A stretch of DNA of 64,000 nt, from assembly GCF_901709675.1 (NCBI RefSeq), contig NC_051106.1, positions 9,682,001-9,746,000 on the forward strand. Reading direction: 5' to 3'. Within the stretch, counting starts at the first letter, position 1. Every line of letters begins with the position of its first letter. A program made the position numbers and the translations under genes. The notes under the pieces were generated by a model that was not told where the DNA came from, searched no databases, and worked only from the letters and a program-made list of their open reading frames with translations. This document shows, one piece after another, positions 19,001 to 30,100 of this stretch. Origin of the DNA: Syngnathus acus (Eukaryota > Chordata > Actinopteri > Syngnathiformes > Syngnathidae).

Positions 19001-19524
19001 CCAAGTCCTGTTTGAACAAGGTCAACCAGCCCGTGGCTGTGGTGGCCGTGATATCTGGGATCCAGCTGGCTCTGTGTGTGCCGTGGCTCTGCCTTTACCC
19101 TCCATATCCAACACAGAGGAGTTTAAGCAGGACCATCCTGTTGCAGTGCAATAAAGGCTCCACTGAATTCTTCATAGCCATGTTAGCCTACAATGCACTA
19201 TTGGCCCTTATTTGTTTCCTGTTTGCATTCAAAGGGAAGCAGTTGCCAGATCTGTACAAAAACGCAAGTTTGATCACCGTTAGCATGCTGCTGTATTTGA
19301 TTGTTTGGATCCTCTTCATCCCCATCTACATCAATTTGTTTGGGGCGTACCAACAAGCCATTGAGAGTGCTGCCATTCTCATTTCGAGCTACAGCATTCT
19401 TTGCTGTCACTTGGCACCCAAGTGCTACATTATGGTGTTTAAGAAGGAAATCAATGAGGAGAAAGCCATCGTGGAATATATCAGGAAGCATTATGAGAGG
19501 AAAGGGATTTCTCTTGTTAAATGA
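16059..19524 (+). CDS. Class C G-protein-coupled receptor (T1R/GPRC6A/olfactory-C type), intact
   Basis: Probable chemosensory or amino-acid-sensing receptor at the plasma membrane. Six exons join in phase to 842 residues: 16059-16222, 16292-16595, 16878-17687, 18058-18261, 18334-18457 and 18602-19524. The signal peptide is MLFFSVVVSIMAAVPS; PGDIIIGGLFPIH and the bilobed ligand-binding domain follow, with SYASTSELLS and PTFLRT motifs. The cysteine-rich linker (CSKTCKPGQE, CCSDCVPCAEGEY) is complete. Seven membrane segments begin at WSDPFIILLSILEALG; conserved elements include TPVVKAVGG, FAFKGKQLPD, FIPIY and APKCYIM. The six-exon layout is usual for the family. The short tail ending YERKGISLVK is unlike GPRC6A's long tail and closer to T1R/OlfC receptors. 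Neither neighbour tells me the ligand, and I cannot assign a named orthologue. Confidence 0.9.
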
Positions 19525-19608
19525 TCCCAACTCACACACCTCTGTTAATGAAGAAAAATAGTGATCATGGATAGAACTCGACTCAGGCAATTGTTTGAAA
19601 AGGTAATC

Positions 19609-19614
19609 AATAAA
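19609..19614 (+). terminator. Polyadenylation signal of the GPCR gene
   Basis: AATAAA about 85 bp after the stop codon on the plus strand. Confidence 0.6.
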
Positions 19615-20420
19615 ATTCCATGAAAATTAACCAATGGAAATTAGATGTTCAATTTTAATTGCGGTACAACAGAATGAAGAAAACCAAAACTCATGAAATG
19701 GGCCCGGACAAAAATGACGGTTTCCCTAGGAGCAGTAGCACTATTCAGCCACGGGACGGCGCTATTCAATCATTTGCCTTAGGGTTGTACACGTCGCCAC
19801 AATTAAGCATCAAGAAGTTTGAACACATTTTTTATTCAACAAATCATTCGGTTCTGCACCACTTTATTACAAAAATACAAAAACTTCCACAGGAAAGCAT
19901 CATGAATTTGCAATCCCATCTGTCTTACAACCTACATGTTCTGCGTTCTCCAGAAAATAAGCACAAAAATTAAATTAAATGATTTGACGAGAGAGGCAGT
20001 AGTGTCTTTGAGTCCCTGTGGATAAATGGTATAGGTTAAGATTTTTTTTTTTTTTTTTTTACACACTACACATGAATTGAAATGATTGGTTTCAGCAAGA
20101 AGTTTGATGGAAACAAATCTGCAATGGATGTTAAGACTTGACATTACTTCCTCAACAGTAAGACAATGTAATGTTTATTTTACACATGAAAAAAGATGGA
20201 ACCATTCAACATGCATTTATAGCAGCCATTATTTCCCAAAACCATCCAAGCAACCAGCTAATTATTCACCTCCACATAGAAATGTTTGCAACACTATATC
20301 CCTCTCCCCTCCAAATAACTGGCCGAGATTTGTCACAAGACGGAAGAAAAAGAAAAAAAAAAAAAAACAACAACTGTTGCTTTATTAAAAGCAAATGATT
20401 TCTTGTGAATCATGTTGCCT
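19615..20420. other. 3' intergenic region and odc1 3'UTR
   Basis: Convergent gene ends. Minus-strand AATAAA signals near 20381-20386, 19862 and 19830 suit odc1. Homopolymer T and A runs lie at about 20042-20060 and 20350-20365. No further gene is seen. Confidence 0.5.
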
Positions 20421-22507
20421 TTAAAGCACACGGGCCTGAGCGGGCTTCACGGGAATCTCCAAGTTGCTCTCTCTTCCACAGCAGGCTGGAACGTCAAGTG
20501 TGCAGGTGCCCGCAGGAAGCGGCAGGCCCTGGGAGCAGATTTGCTGCACATGTTGCCTAGAACAGAAACATGACCGCAGATAAAATTAGCTTCTGCACCG
20601 CACCATACATTCAAGTTTGTATAACTCACCAAGCTGGCCGCGAAATGACATAGTGAATGTCAGGCTTCTGGAAGCCATTGAACGTGGAGGACGCAGCCAC
20701 AGTGTAGGCCCCCATGTTCTCGAAGAGCAGCCAGTCGCCAACGTGCATGTCGGGCAGGTTACACTGCTCCACGATACGATCAAGGCCATCGCATGTTGGG
20801 CCCCAAATACTGCAGGGATACATGGCCTCATCTGGCTTGGACTTCTAGGAACATATAGAAGACAAAAATAACACTGTTGGTGTCATCTTCTTGCCAAATA
20901 GTCAAGTTTGCTTTCAGCTTACCTTGTGCAAGGTTGGCAGACAATGAGCGTGGTCATACAGAATACAGTTGAAGGATCCATACACTCCATCGTTGACATA
21001 GTACATGAGGCTTCTGTCACTCGTACCTTCATCTTCCTCTGTCACAAAAATAGGAAACTCAATTTGACCACCGAGACGAGAGGTCACAAATAGCAGTGCA
21101 TGTCGGGGGGGGGGACTTACCGTCAGAACCCGACTCGTCATCCATTAGGACCTTTTTGGCGATAATGTTAACAACCAGGGTGTAAGCGGAGGCCACATAA
21201 AAGCGACCCGGTTCTGCAATGATCCTCACACCGCTGTCAGCAGGGAAACATTTGTCCAGGGCTGGGTTGATTACCGCAGTGATCTACATAGTCAGATTGT
21301 TTTGCCAGGTAAATAAGACACCTTTGGCAAAGTCGACGCTCAAGAACTTTTACTGCAAAAAAAGAAAGATACCTCTTCAAATTTGAGCTCCGTGTCTTCG
21401 GAACCAGGAAAACCCCCTCCGATATCCAAAAGGTTCATGCAGAAGCCCAGATCATGCTAGAAAAAGGTAGGGAGTTCATTTTTACAATGCACTTCACTGG
21501 ACACAATTAACTCAATCAACAGACGCCACATCAAGACTTTAAACTTTTGGGTCCTCACTTGACATCAGTTGGATCTCATATCTAATGTGTATTAAAGTCT
21601 TCACTCACCCCGATATCAAAGACACAGCGGGCATCTGTAATCGCTTGCTTGTAGGCCTCAGCATCAGTGCAGCCACTGCCGACGTGGAAGCTGACGCCGA
21701 TCACATCCAAAGCCAGTTCCTTGGCCCTCTCCAGAAGCCCTCGACATGCTTTCAGTTGGGCCCCGAACTTGATGCTGAGGCGGCAAACTGCCTTGGAGTC
21801 ATCGGTGGCAATACGCAGCACCAACCTGGAAAACAACGCAAAAAAGGAGTTGAGGACGAGACCAATAAGGCACAAACCTCAACGGCTTTGAGTAGACGTC
21901 ATACTTGGCACTGTTATGACAGCGAGCAACTTTCATCAGCTCCATTTCACTGTCAAAAGTCATCATCTGGACCCCGTGGGCAGAAGCATACTTGATCTGA
22001 GACAACTGCTTGCAAGGGTTGGCGTAGATTATTCTGCTCGGATCTACTCCCAGAGACTGAACCAGCTGGATCTCGGTCTGGGGGAGTGGAAGAGAAACAA
22101 ACGTTTTGTCACTAGGTCTTATGAATGCTGCTGAAAAATCCATCCACGTCACCTCTTTCCCAATAATCACCTTGCTGGCACAGTCAAAACCAGTTCCCAG
22201 TGAAGCCAATGTTGTCAAAACAACACTGCTGTCATTGCACTTGACCGCATAGAAAGGAGAGACACGAGGAAGCGCCCTTGCCCAACGCAAGTGTTTCTTC
22301 AAAACATCCCCCAGGTCACACACATAGAAGGCATCCCTGTCATCCTGCAAGATGTACAATGGTTTGACACACATAATAAGGGCAAGCACGTTTATCCTCA
22401 GGACAGGAACTTACCGTCGTAGATGACTCATTGATCTTCTGCTCGACAATATCCTTGGCAGAAAAACCCTCCTCAAGGAAAGAGAAATCAACCTCGGCCG
22501 TATTCAT
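20421..22507 (-). CDS. odc1: Ornithine decarboxylase
   Basis: PLP-dependent, cytosolic, rate-limiting enzyme of polyamine synthesis (ornithine to putrescine). Nine coding exons give 456 residues: 22415-22507, 22171-22344, 21905-22077, 21609-21825, 21373-21456, 21121-21283, 20923-21038, 20630-20844 and 20421-20556. The PLP lysine lies in PFYAVKCND; the histidine in VSFHVGSGC, the glycine loop [18 protein letters not shown] and the catalytic cysteine in WGPTCDGLD are all present, so the enzyme should be active. The antizyme-contact region ([19 protein letters not shown]) is conserved. The acidic stretch after residue 410 that forms the PEST region in mammals is replaced by a neutral sequence. 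The human protein has 461 residues. It precedes nol10 on the same strand, as in human 2p25.1. Confidence 0.97.
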
Positions 22508-23477
22508 GGTTGCAAGAAGCCCTTTAAATGGTCACTCAGAAATCTGGAAGAGTGTTACGGTAATTGTTAATGTCGACTACTGTGCATGTGGCAAAAAAAA
22601 GTGGAGTGTAGCACTTACTTGAATACAAAGAGATGGAATTTCTTTGGGTGCAGGTGACCCAAGGTGGCTCACCAGTGAAGTTAAAACCCTTTAAATAAGC
22701 CTCAAGGCCAGGGCCTGTTGAGCAAACAGAGTGAATTCTCCTGGAGTGATGATTCTGAGAAGAGAGAAGATATTTGTACAATTATTGCCTCATTTTAGGG
22801 GGAAAACATCTTTTGTCTATATGCAGGATATGTTTTACCAAATAGCTATTCAAATAAGGCTAACAAATGTACATTGATGAGTTTTGCAACGTCGCAATAG
22901 TGGAAAAATACCTTTACTGAGTCAGTAGAACTCGACACCGTTACGCATTTAAGAAAAAAAAAAGAATTGGCTCCGCCCAGGATCGATTCCCTCCAATCGC
23001 CGAAAAGCCACGCCCTTTATCTTTGAACGACATCAAAACGAACAAATGGAAGATGAACGAATTACGTAAACGTCACGATGCCGGTTCCGTTTTCTATGCC
23101 ATGCGGCTGATGTCCCCTTAACACGAGAGGTGATCTTAGCCGTGACTCACATTGCACGCTTCATTAAAAGGTATTAAGAAAGATAAGGGGAAAAAAAGAA
23201 AAAAAAATCAACACGTCATCCTCATCAGGTTAACGCCTAATTCGCAATACGTGTCCACTGACCGTTAACTAGCAAGCAACAAACTGCAGGTATCCAGTAA
23301 CAGTCTTGCTTGAACTTTCTAATCGATCCTCACATTTCATAATGTTTGATGATCAGTAAGCCGTCGAACTTAAAGTGGGGGGGAAACGTCACCACAGGAG
23401 CCCATTCATTCTCACGTGCTAGCTCCAATGTCCGTGCAACAAAAATACCCAAAAAACAACACATTTGACTTCTTACC

Positions 23478-23507
23478 TTAAAAAGCATTTACAAAGAGTT
23501 TGTCCAT
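23478..23507 (-). CDS. Nine-codon upstream ORF in the odc1 leader
   Basis: The inferred noncoding first exon (about 23477-23603) ends TTTTTAAG/GTAAG and carries an ATG that opens the nine-residue frame MDKLFVNAF, closing with TAA one base before the donor. The coding exon begins after CTTCCAG at about 22544. Mammalian ODC1 leaders also carry a short translational-control uORF (known); a similar function here is inference. Confidence 0.5.
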   Translation of the reverse strand: MDKLFVNAF

Positions 23508-23630
23508 TAGACCCGCTGGGGTGTAAAAAAAGAAAGGTTTTTCCTCCAGACAACGGAGCCGCAGCCTGCGATACTCCTCTCCTTGGCCGAGACTGAAGAA
23601 GAACTGGAAGCAGCGGATGTCCCGTCCTGA

Positions 23631-23637
23631 ATTTATA
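23631..23637 (-). promoter_or_regulatory. odc1: TATA box of odc1
   Basis: The minus strand reads CCCTATAAATTCAGG. It predicts a start near 23605, upstream of the inferred first noncoding exon. Vertebrate ODC1 promoters are TATA-containing. Confidence 0.7.
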
Positions 23638-23639
23638 GG

Positions 23640-26600
23640 GAGCTCGTTGCTACGGCAACATAGCCAGCTGAAACCGGCCTCCCATCCACGTTAGAACCGG
23701 TTTGGACTTGTCCCCCCCCGTCAACATGGTGGAAGAAGGGGACAAGAGACACAATATATTAGCGCTTTTTTTTGTGATGGGTGATGAAGTGATGCGGAGA
23801 TGTGAGATGTTCTCACTTTGCGCTTGATCCCTTTCTTGGGCACGTAAGCACAATCTCGCAAGAGTTGGATCAAGCAAGGCTCATGTTTTGTGGTTGGAAT
23901 ATGCAGTTGGGAAGAAACGACTTCTTTTATTTGCTATCATTGCATTCTGACATATTGACCCCATTACAGTTTCATCCCAAATCAAACATTAGATTAGATT
24001 CGATTTATTGTCAATGTACAGCACAAGTACAGTACAGCAAAAAGAACTTTGACATCCAACCAGAAGTGCAAAAAGCAGTAAAGTGCAGAATAAGAAGTAA
24101 TACTGAGCAGTAGGTACAGTGCAATCGGGTAAATATGAGGTGAGTTATACTATGTGGGATAATATACATGGGGGACGAGTACGGATATAACTAGCTAAGT
24201 ATTTCAAATAAGGTGCAGTAGAACAAATATTTGCAGGCGGTACTAGAATGCTAATTATAAATATAGTGTCATAAAAATGCAACATATATAACCAGATTGA
24301 ACAGATATGTACAAGCGGAGTAAGAGTGATGAAGAAATATATAGGATAGGAATGCAGCAATTATATGCAGATATGGACAGTATATGCAGGTAATACAGGT
24401 GTTGTGGTGCTGCAGGATTCAGAATGATAAGAGCTCAGGGGGATGACAGGGGTGTTGTGCTGCGGAGTTCAGGGCGATGACGGCAGAGGGGAAAAAGCTT
24501 TTCCTCAGTCGACTCGTCTTGACCCGAAGAGTCCGCTATCGCTTCCGAGAAGGAAGAAGAGTAATTGCATGTGTTGGAAAGGTATCATCTTACTAGACAT
24601 TTGAGTGATTGAACATATAAACACAGCACATGGAAACTCAAATATTTTGAATTAAAAACAATCAATAGTGGTGAGTTCAGTGAGTTATCCAACGCTCTCT
24701 ATCAGTGGCTGCAGTGAAACAAGTCTGCAGGAAGTGTGCCCACAATTGAGCACTAATGAATTTGCAAGGGCATCTTTGGTATGTTTTGGTTCAAATCACA
24801 AGACCAGTAATGATATAAATAGTAAAACCAGGATGAGGTGTTTCCCCTCGCCCCTCTCTACTCTTCTAAAGTCTTGGCCTGTGTAAACATTTGTTAGTAT
24901 TTGCTAGTAAGGATCGAAACCTGGCTTATGCAAGGATGCATAAAAGACAAGGATGACAATCCCTAGAGAAATGCAAGAATATTGCAGAACCTGGCTTTGC
25001 CATTTTTCTAGCTCTCACTTATCAACATGAACAGTCCTTTGATGGAGTAAGTGGACACACATTTTACAGCTGATACTTTTAATGGGCTTTTTGTCACGTT
25101 CCGTAGAGAGGCTGTCAACAACGTCAGGAGTTATCCTGTTAAATCGGTCAGGGGGTCAGAGGATGAAAATGACAGCAGGTAAAAGCCAGTAAGTCTTGAC
25201 CTCATTGTACTTAAGCGCTTGACTGGCCCAGACTGCTACTTACAAGACAGCAACTTGTCTGTCTGGCGCTGGACCCAAATTAGAATTTGTTATTAGTGGT
25301 GTTTATGCACTGCTTTGACTGTGATCCATTTATCATGTTGAATTGAATGCTTGATTTGCATGCAGAGCCTCAGGCAGCATGTCACCGCACGGATAACTTA
25401 ATCCAATTAAAATTCTCTGGATACAACATACTTCACCCAGATAGCCACTCTTAAAAACAAGCAAACGTGACTGCCAACCATTGTTCAGTTGTATTAAATC
25501 TGCAAATATTGCGATTTATTTCAACTAATAATAGGTTGCCTGGCTCCCAGTAACCCTGCTTTTAATGAAAACAATTGTTATTGTGATGTGACAACTGTTG
25601 TTCCAACAATTAATGCGCTAAATTAGTTGGTTTTATTTGTTTTCATTACAGTAACCTTGTAGGAACTGGGAAAAAACGATTCAAATCAATTTCAGACATA
25701 GTTGAAGCTTCCCAACCAGCCCACTCCAATAAATAATAGATATCAAGTACCGAGGCTTTATTTATTTTCGACAGATTATATTGGCCTTTCCTATAACGGT
25801 TGAGTTCTTGGGAGATAGTTTGCTTGGCAATGCATTGACAGAAAAAAAATGGACCTCATTTTCACAGGGACATTTTTTGCGCCTTTCTGGTAGGGTGGTC
25901 TGAAAGATCAGCAAACTGTCGACATCAGCACATTTGACTGCTTTGATCCTTTTTGGAGAAAGAACACAGATTGACGTACAGCTTTACGGCTTCACTCTGA
26001 ACAGTAGGGCCTGAAAAAAGTTGAGGGAAAATTAAAAAAAGAATTCCAGCGAGGACCTGCACAGACATTTGACAAGTTACTTTGAAAATACATAAGACAT
26101 TGTAACGATGTCAATATTTATACTTTTGTCGTCATGTCATGGCTTTTTGACTCAATTACGGCTGGGAACTATTGAATTGGACAAGTGGCACGGTACAAAA
26201 CAAAACCTCCTCATTGCTGATTAGGTTATGTGGTTGAATGGCGTGCACTGCACTTCCAAATTCCATTAAAAGCCTCATCTTTTCCCATATTCTTTGTGCC
26301 AGCGCAGCTTGACCCACTTCTTGCAGACGACAGTCTGTCGTCATGGTGAAGCACAGAAAAGCAACCAAATTTCCCAATATTTTAGATTCATTCTGAACTA
26401 ATCCATTTTCACTTCTTGTTCAACTTCAACATTGCATAGCTTACATTAAAAGCTGGCGCTTTTAGAACAAATGTCCATACTGTCCATTGTTTTTCTACAC
26501 AATGAATTCCTCATTGACATGCTCATCAAGTTAAGCATGATGGTAATGAGTGTGAGGAGGGGAGGTCCAGGCGTGGTTCTACACTCCCCCGCGCAACTCA

Positions 26601-27152
26601 CGCACACCAAAGGAGTTCACGCCACCCATTGCATTGGGGGAGGAGACACAAGCAGTGAGTGAGTTTCCAAGAACTGCAGTGTATGGCGGGGGGGAAAGAG
26701 AAAACACTCACATTTCTCTCCTCCCCTTCTTTCACTGCTGACGCAAGTAGGTGCTTAACTGCAACAAAGAATACCAACTCTGGTTGGCAAAGAGAATAGG
26801 CTAAAGTATTTGTTTGACTTGCTCCAGGAGCCTGGATTTAGTTTTGGCACTGAAAACAATACAGAATATTTCATCAAACATTCACAAATAATTATTGCAA
26901 TATACAGTCCGGGAAAGAAGAAGAATCTCAAAATATAGCTCGGTCAGTTAGAAAAAGGCATTGGAAAAAATAAACGCAAATAGTGATAGTCCACCAAAAA
27001 GCGTTTCCCGTGATAAAATAACAATTACATTTTTACCCTTGGTCACTTGACACAAGAGCTATTAAAAACCACAATCTTCCGCTATTTCGGACATCTGTTT
27101 AATGGCTGTGACTTTGACTTGCGGCCGGCAGCTGCAGATGGGTCTTTGGTGC
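23640..27152. other. Intergenic region between odc1 and nol10
   Basis: About 3.5 kb without a recognisable gene. An interspersed repeat occupies about 23990-24560. The rest is AT-rich unique-looking sequence; the nol10 3'UTR must lie at its right end. Confidence 0.6.
23990..24560. repeat. Degraded teleost interspersed repeat
   Basis: Starts with TTAGATTCGATTTATTGTCA and a run of ACAGTACAAG-like words, and ends with GATGACGGCAGAGGGGAAAA, TTCCTCAGTC and a CGCTTCCGAGAAG-like word. This order of words is typical of a very abundant non-autonomous repeat in teleosts. It has no coding capacity and I cannot assign the family. Confidence 0.55.
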
Positions 27153-30100
27153 TCAGTGGCGTCCCCTTCCCCTTCCTCTTCCTCTTCCCGCAGCCCAGCC
27201 CCTCCCGCGGGCGCTGCTTAGGTGTCCCGCCGAGCGCCTCAGCTTCTTCCTCTCTTCGTGGTGGTCCCGTTCCGCCTGCTGCTGCTTCTGTTGCCGTTCA
27301 GACTGCCACATACACACCAGGCTCTTGTTATTGTACCGCTGTTGCGAGCTTGTTATTTTGTTTTGTTTTCTTCAAGTACTTGGCAGACCTAGGCAAATAT
27401 TGGTTTAGAGTTTGAGCCAGATTGTCTTCTGGGTCTGGCTCTTTGGCCTTTTCTTCACCACTGAGAAATTGATGGAGCCAGTCAAACTAAAAATATCCCT
27501 CATTCAACAGCATCACGGCAAATCATTGCAAAGTAAATACCACGGGGTCCTTTTGTAATCTGTGACATACTTGGAGATGGGCCATTTACCTTTTTGAGTG
27601 TAAAGGTCAGCTGCTTGCTGCCCACTGTGGTGTCAGCCATGCTGCTGGTTCCAGAGTACTCCTCTAACTTTAGTCGTTCCTCGAGGGATGTCCTGCGGTA
27701 CGCACAAACAAACGTTTTCATTGAGCACGGATAATAAATGCGCATTTGAAGTATTTCATGTTGATAAACTTTGTATGACATTCCGAATAAAATCCTTGAG
27801 GGAACAGGACATACTTCTGTAGCTTCTGCTTGCGGGAGAGGTCGTTAAAACCGCGGAACTCCTCTCCGCTTTTAATCTGATAGAACTGAGGCTGGCTCGT
27901 CGTCGTGTTCTCAGCCGCGGCGGAGTTTTTCTGCCCTTCGTCGCTTTTGCTCTCCAGCAAGACTGTGTTGCGGTCGGCGTCCTTTCTTCGCTGAAGCCGG
28001 CGGTCTCGGTCCTCCTGCTTGAGCAATCTCCGCTGCTCCCTCACCTCTTCCACCCAGCTCTTGTCATCATCTGAGCTTTCCTCAGAGCTGACTCGACCCT
28101 CCTGCTCCTCCTCCTCCTCTTCGTTGTCCTCCTAAAAACGGTGGTATTAATATTCTTGAAGGCATTTCAAGCTGTGGTATTCATGCATCATGCACTCATT
28201 TGCATCCTGCTCAACTTTTAGCTAAGCGCAGCATCACCTGAGAAGCTAGTAGCCGCAGCTTCTTCTTCCTCTTCTGGCTGACTTTGGAGACGATGGGGTT
28301 GAGCAGACGGAATTCCTCGCTCTTCTCGTCCACCTGGTAGTCTGGGTTTTCAAACATCACCTTGAAACGGTTGTCGCCTAAAATGGTGGGTAGGGCCTGC
28401 GATGGCAAAATGGCAAAATAAAAATGACGGATTTGCTGACAAATGCTGATGTCAAAATGTGACTACCTTGCCCTTCTTTTTCCGGGAAGCCAACTCCACT
28501 TCGTCGTCGCCCTCCTCCATCAGCTTGAGAGCCAGCTCCTTGTTGACTTTGGGCAAGGCCTGACTCAGGAACATTTGAGAGACAGAAGATTGTTTGCTAT
28601 GGGAAAATACTTTTCATGTTGCTCTGGCTACATTGATGCTTGAGGGCAAACAGTCTTTGTCAAACATTAGATCGAGATTTTCTATTCTGGAAGAGATTGC
28701 AGTGGAAGGCATTCTTAATACAGTATAGTTGTTTTGTTTTTTTACAGTTTTATGAGTCAGTGTGAAGTCAGGTTTTCTCTGCAGTTGTAATTTCACACTC
28801 CGGCAAATTGCAAATTTGATTACCGGAAAATAGCAGCTTCCGAAAGCAAAAAAAACAAGCCAGAGATTAGAAACAGTAGTTCTTTTTTTTTTTTTTTAAA
28901 GCTGTGAAGTTCGTTTCTTCAAATAGACATTTGGCACCCTCTGGTCAACAATGTGGTTGAGCTATAAACACCAACTGGAAGAATCTTGTCATGCTGTCGG
29001 AATTTCTCACCTTAACCTGCACTCTCTTGGTCCTCGTCTCCTCGATCTTCTGCCGGATCTTGTCCTTGCGATACTCCTCATACGCAAAAGGATTTGCCAT
29101 GCTTTTGACCTGAGAATAAAAAAAATTGCCAAAAGTTGACTTGCATGTCTCATTTAAAAAAAAAAAAAAAAGAATGTTGACCAGTGTTCTATTTCCAAAA
29201 TGATTCAGCCCAAATCAATGACCAGCAAAGCCTTGGAATGAAATACTGCAAGGTACCTTATGATACAGCCTGATATCCATGAAATAGCCATGCATGTACG
29301 CCCTCAGGAGGGACGACCCCACCAGATGAGACAAACCTACGCAACAAGAAAAACAGAGCTAGTAAGCATTTCTTTTGAAATAATGATATCAATGTTCAAT
29401 GTCTGTTTTGAAACAGAACAGGCACTAAAATACAGAAGGGAAGCGGTTAGTTATTGAAAAGAAAATGTCTGACTTTGAATCCTTCATGGATAACTAAATT
29501 GACTCACTAATATTGTGGCTGAGCAGTGGCAAAAGCATGTAGCTTCAAATTTGCTAAAGGCACTTTGAAATGAATATCGTTATTCTGCTGCGTCAGTCCC
29601 TCCCTCCTTCCCTCCCAGCCATTCACATGCAACGAGCGACATTGTGCAGCATTTTCCAACCCGTTGAATGAAGGCGTTTTCCCACTCTGAAATGACTCAA
29701 TCTTACAGAAGAGTCAGCGTGCATTTGCTGCCTCACGTTCTTTACTTAAGCTTACGTAACAGGCCACGTTAGACAGCCTCAGTAAATCAACACCACTGCG
29801 GCCCGCCGTTATTCGACAGCGGCCAACCACTTCTTTGCTTCTTGTCATTTGATCTCTTTACTGCTGAGCCTGCATTCCAATGTTCATTCAACCCTTCCAC
29901 AGGGGTACAACCCCCAGCCCTCCAGACTCCCTCCCCCACGCTCTGGAGAAGCTCTGCTCAGCCACCTGTGATTCATCCTAGAGCTTCATGAAGAAGTTTA
30001 ACAAAAACATTCAATTAAAGCACATATTTTCTTGTTCTTCGACCATGGTGAACGTACTGTAGCGTAGTAAGTCTAAGTGTTCATCAAAAACAAGGCAAAG

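Noticed and set aside
27047-27415. 122-residue plus-strand frame over the nol10 end
   Set aside because: Antisense to the last nol10 exon, which has a clear acceptor and conserved RRSAGHL.
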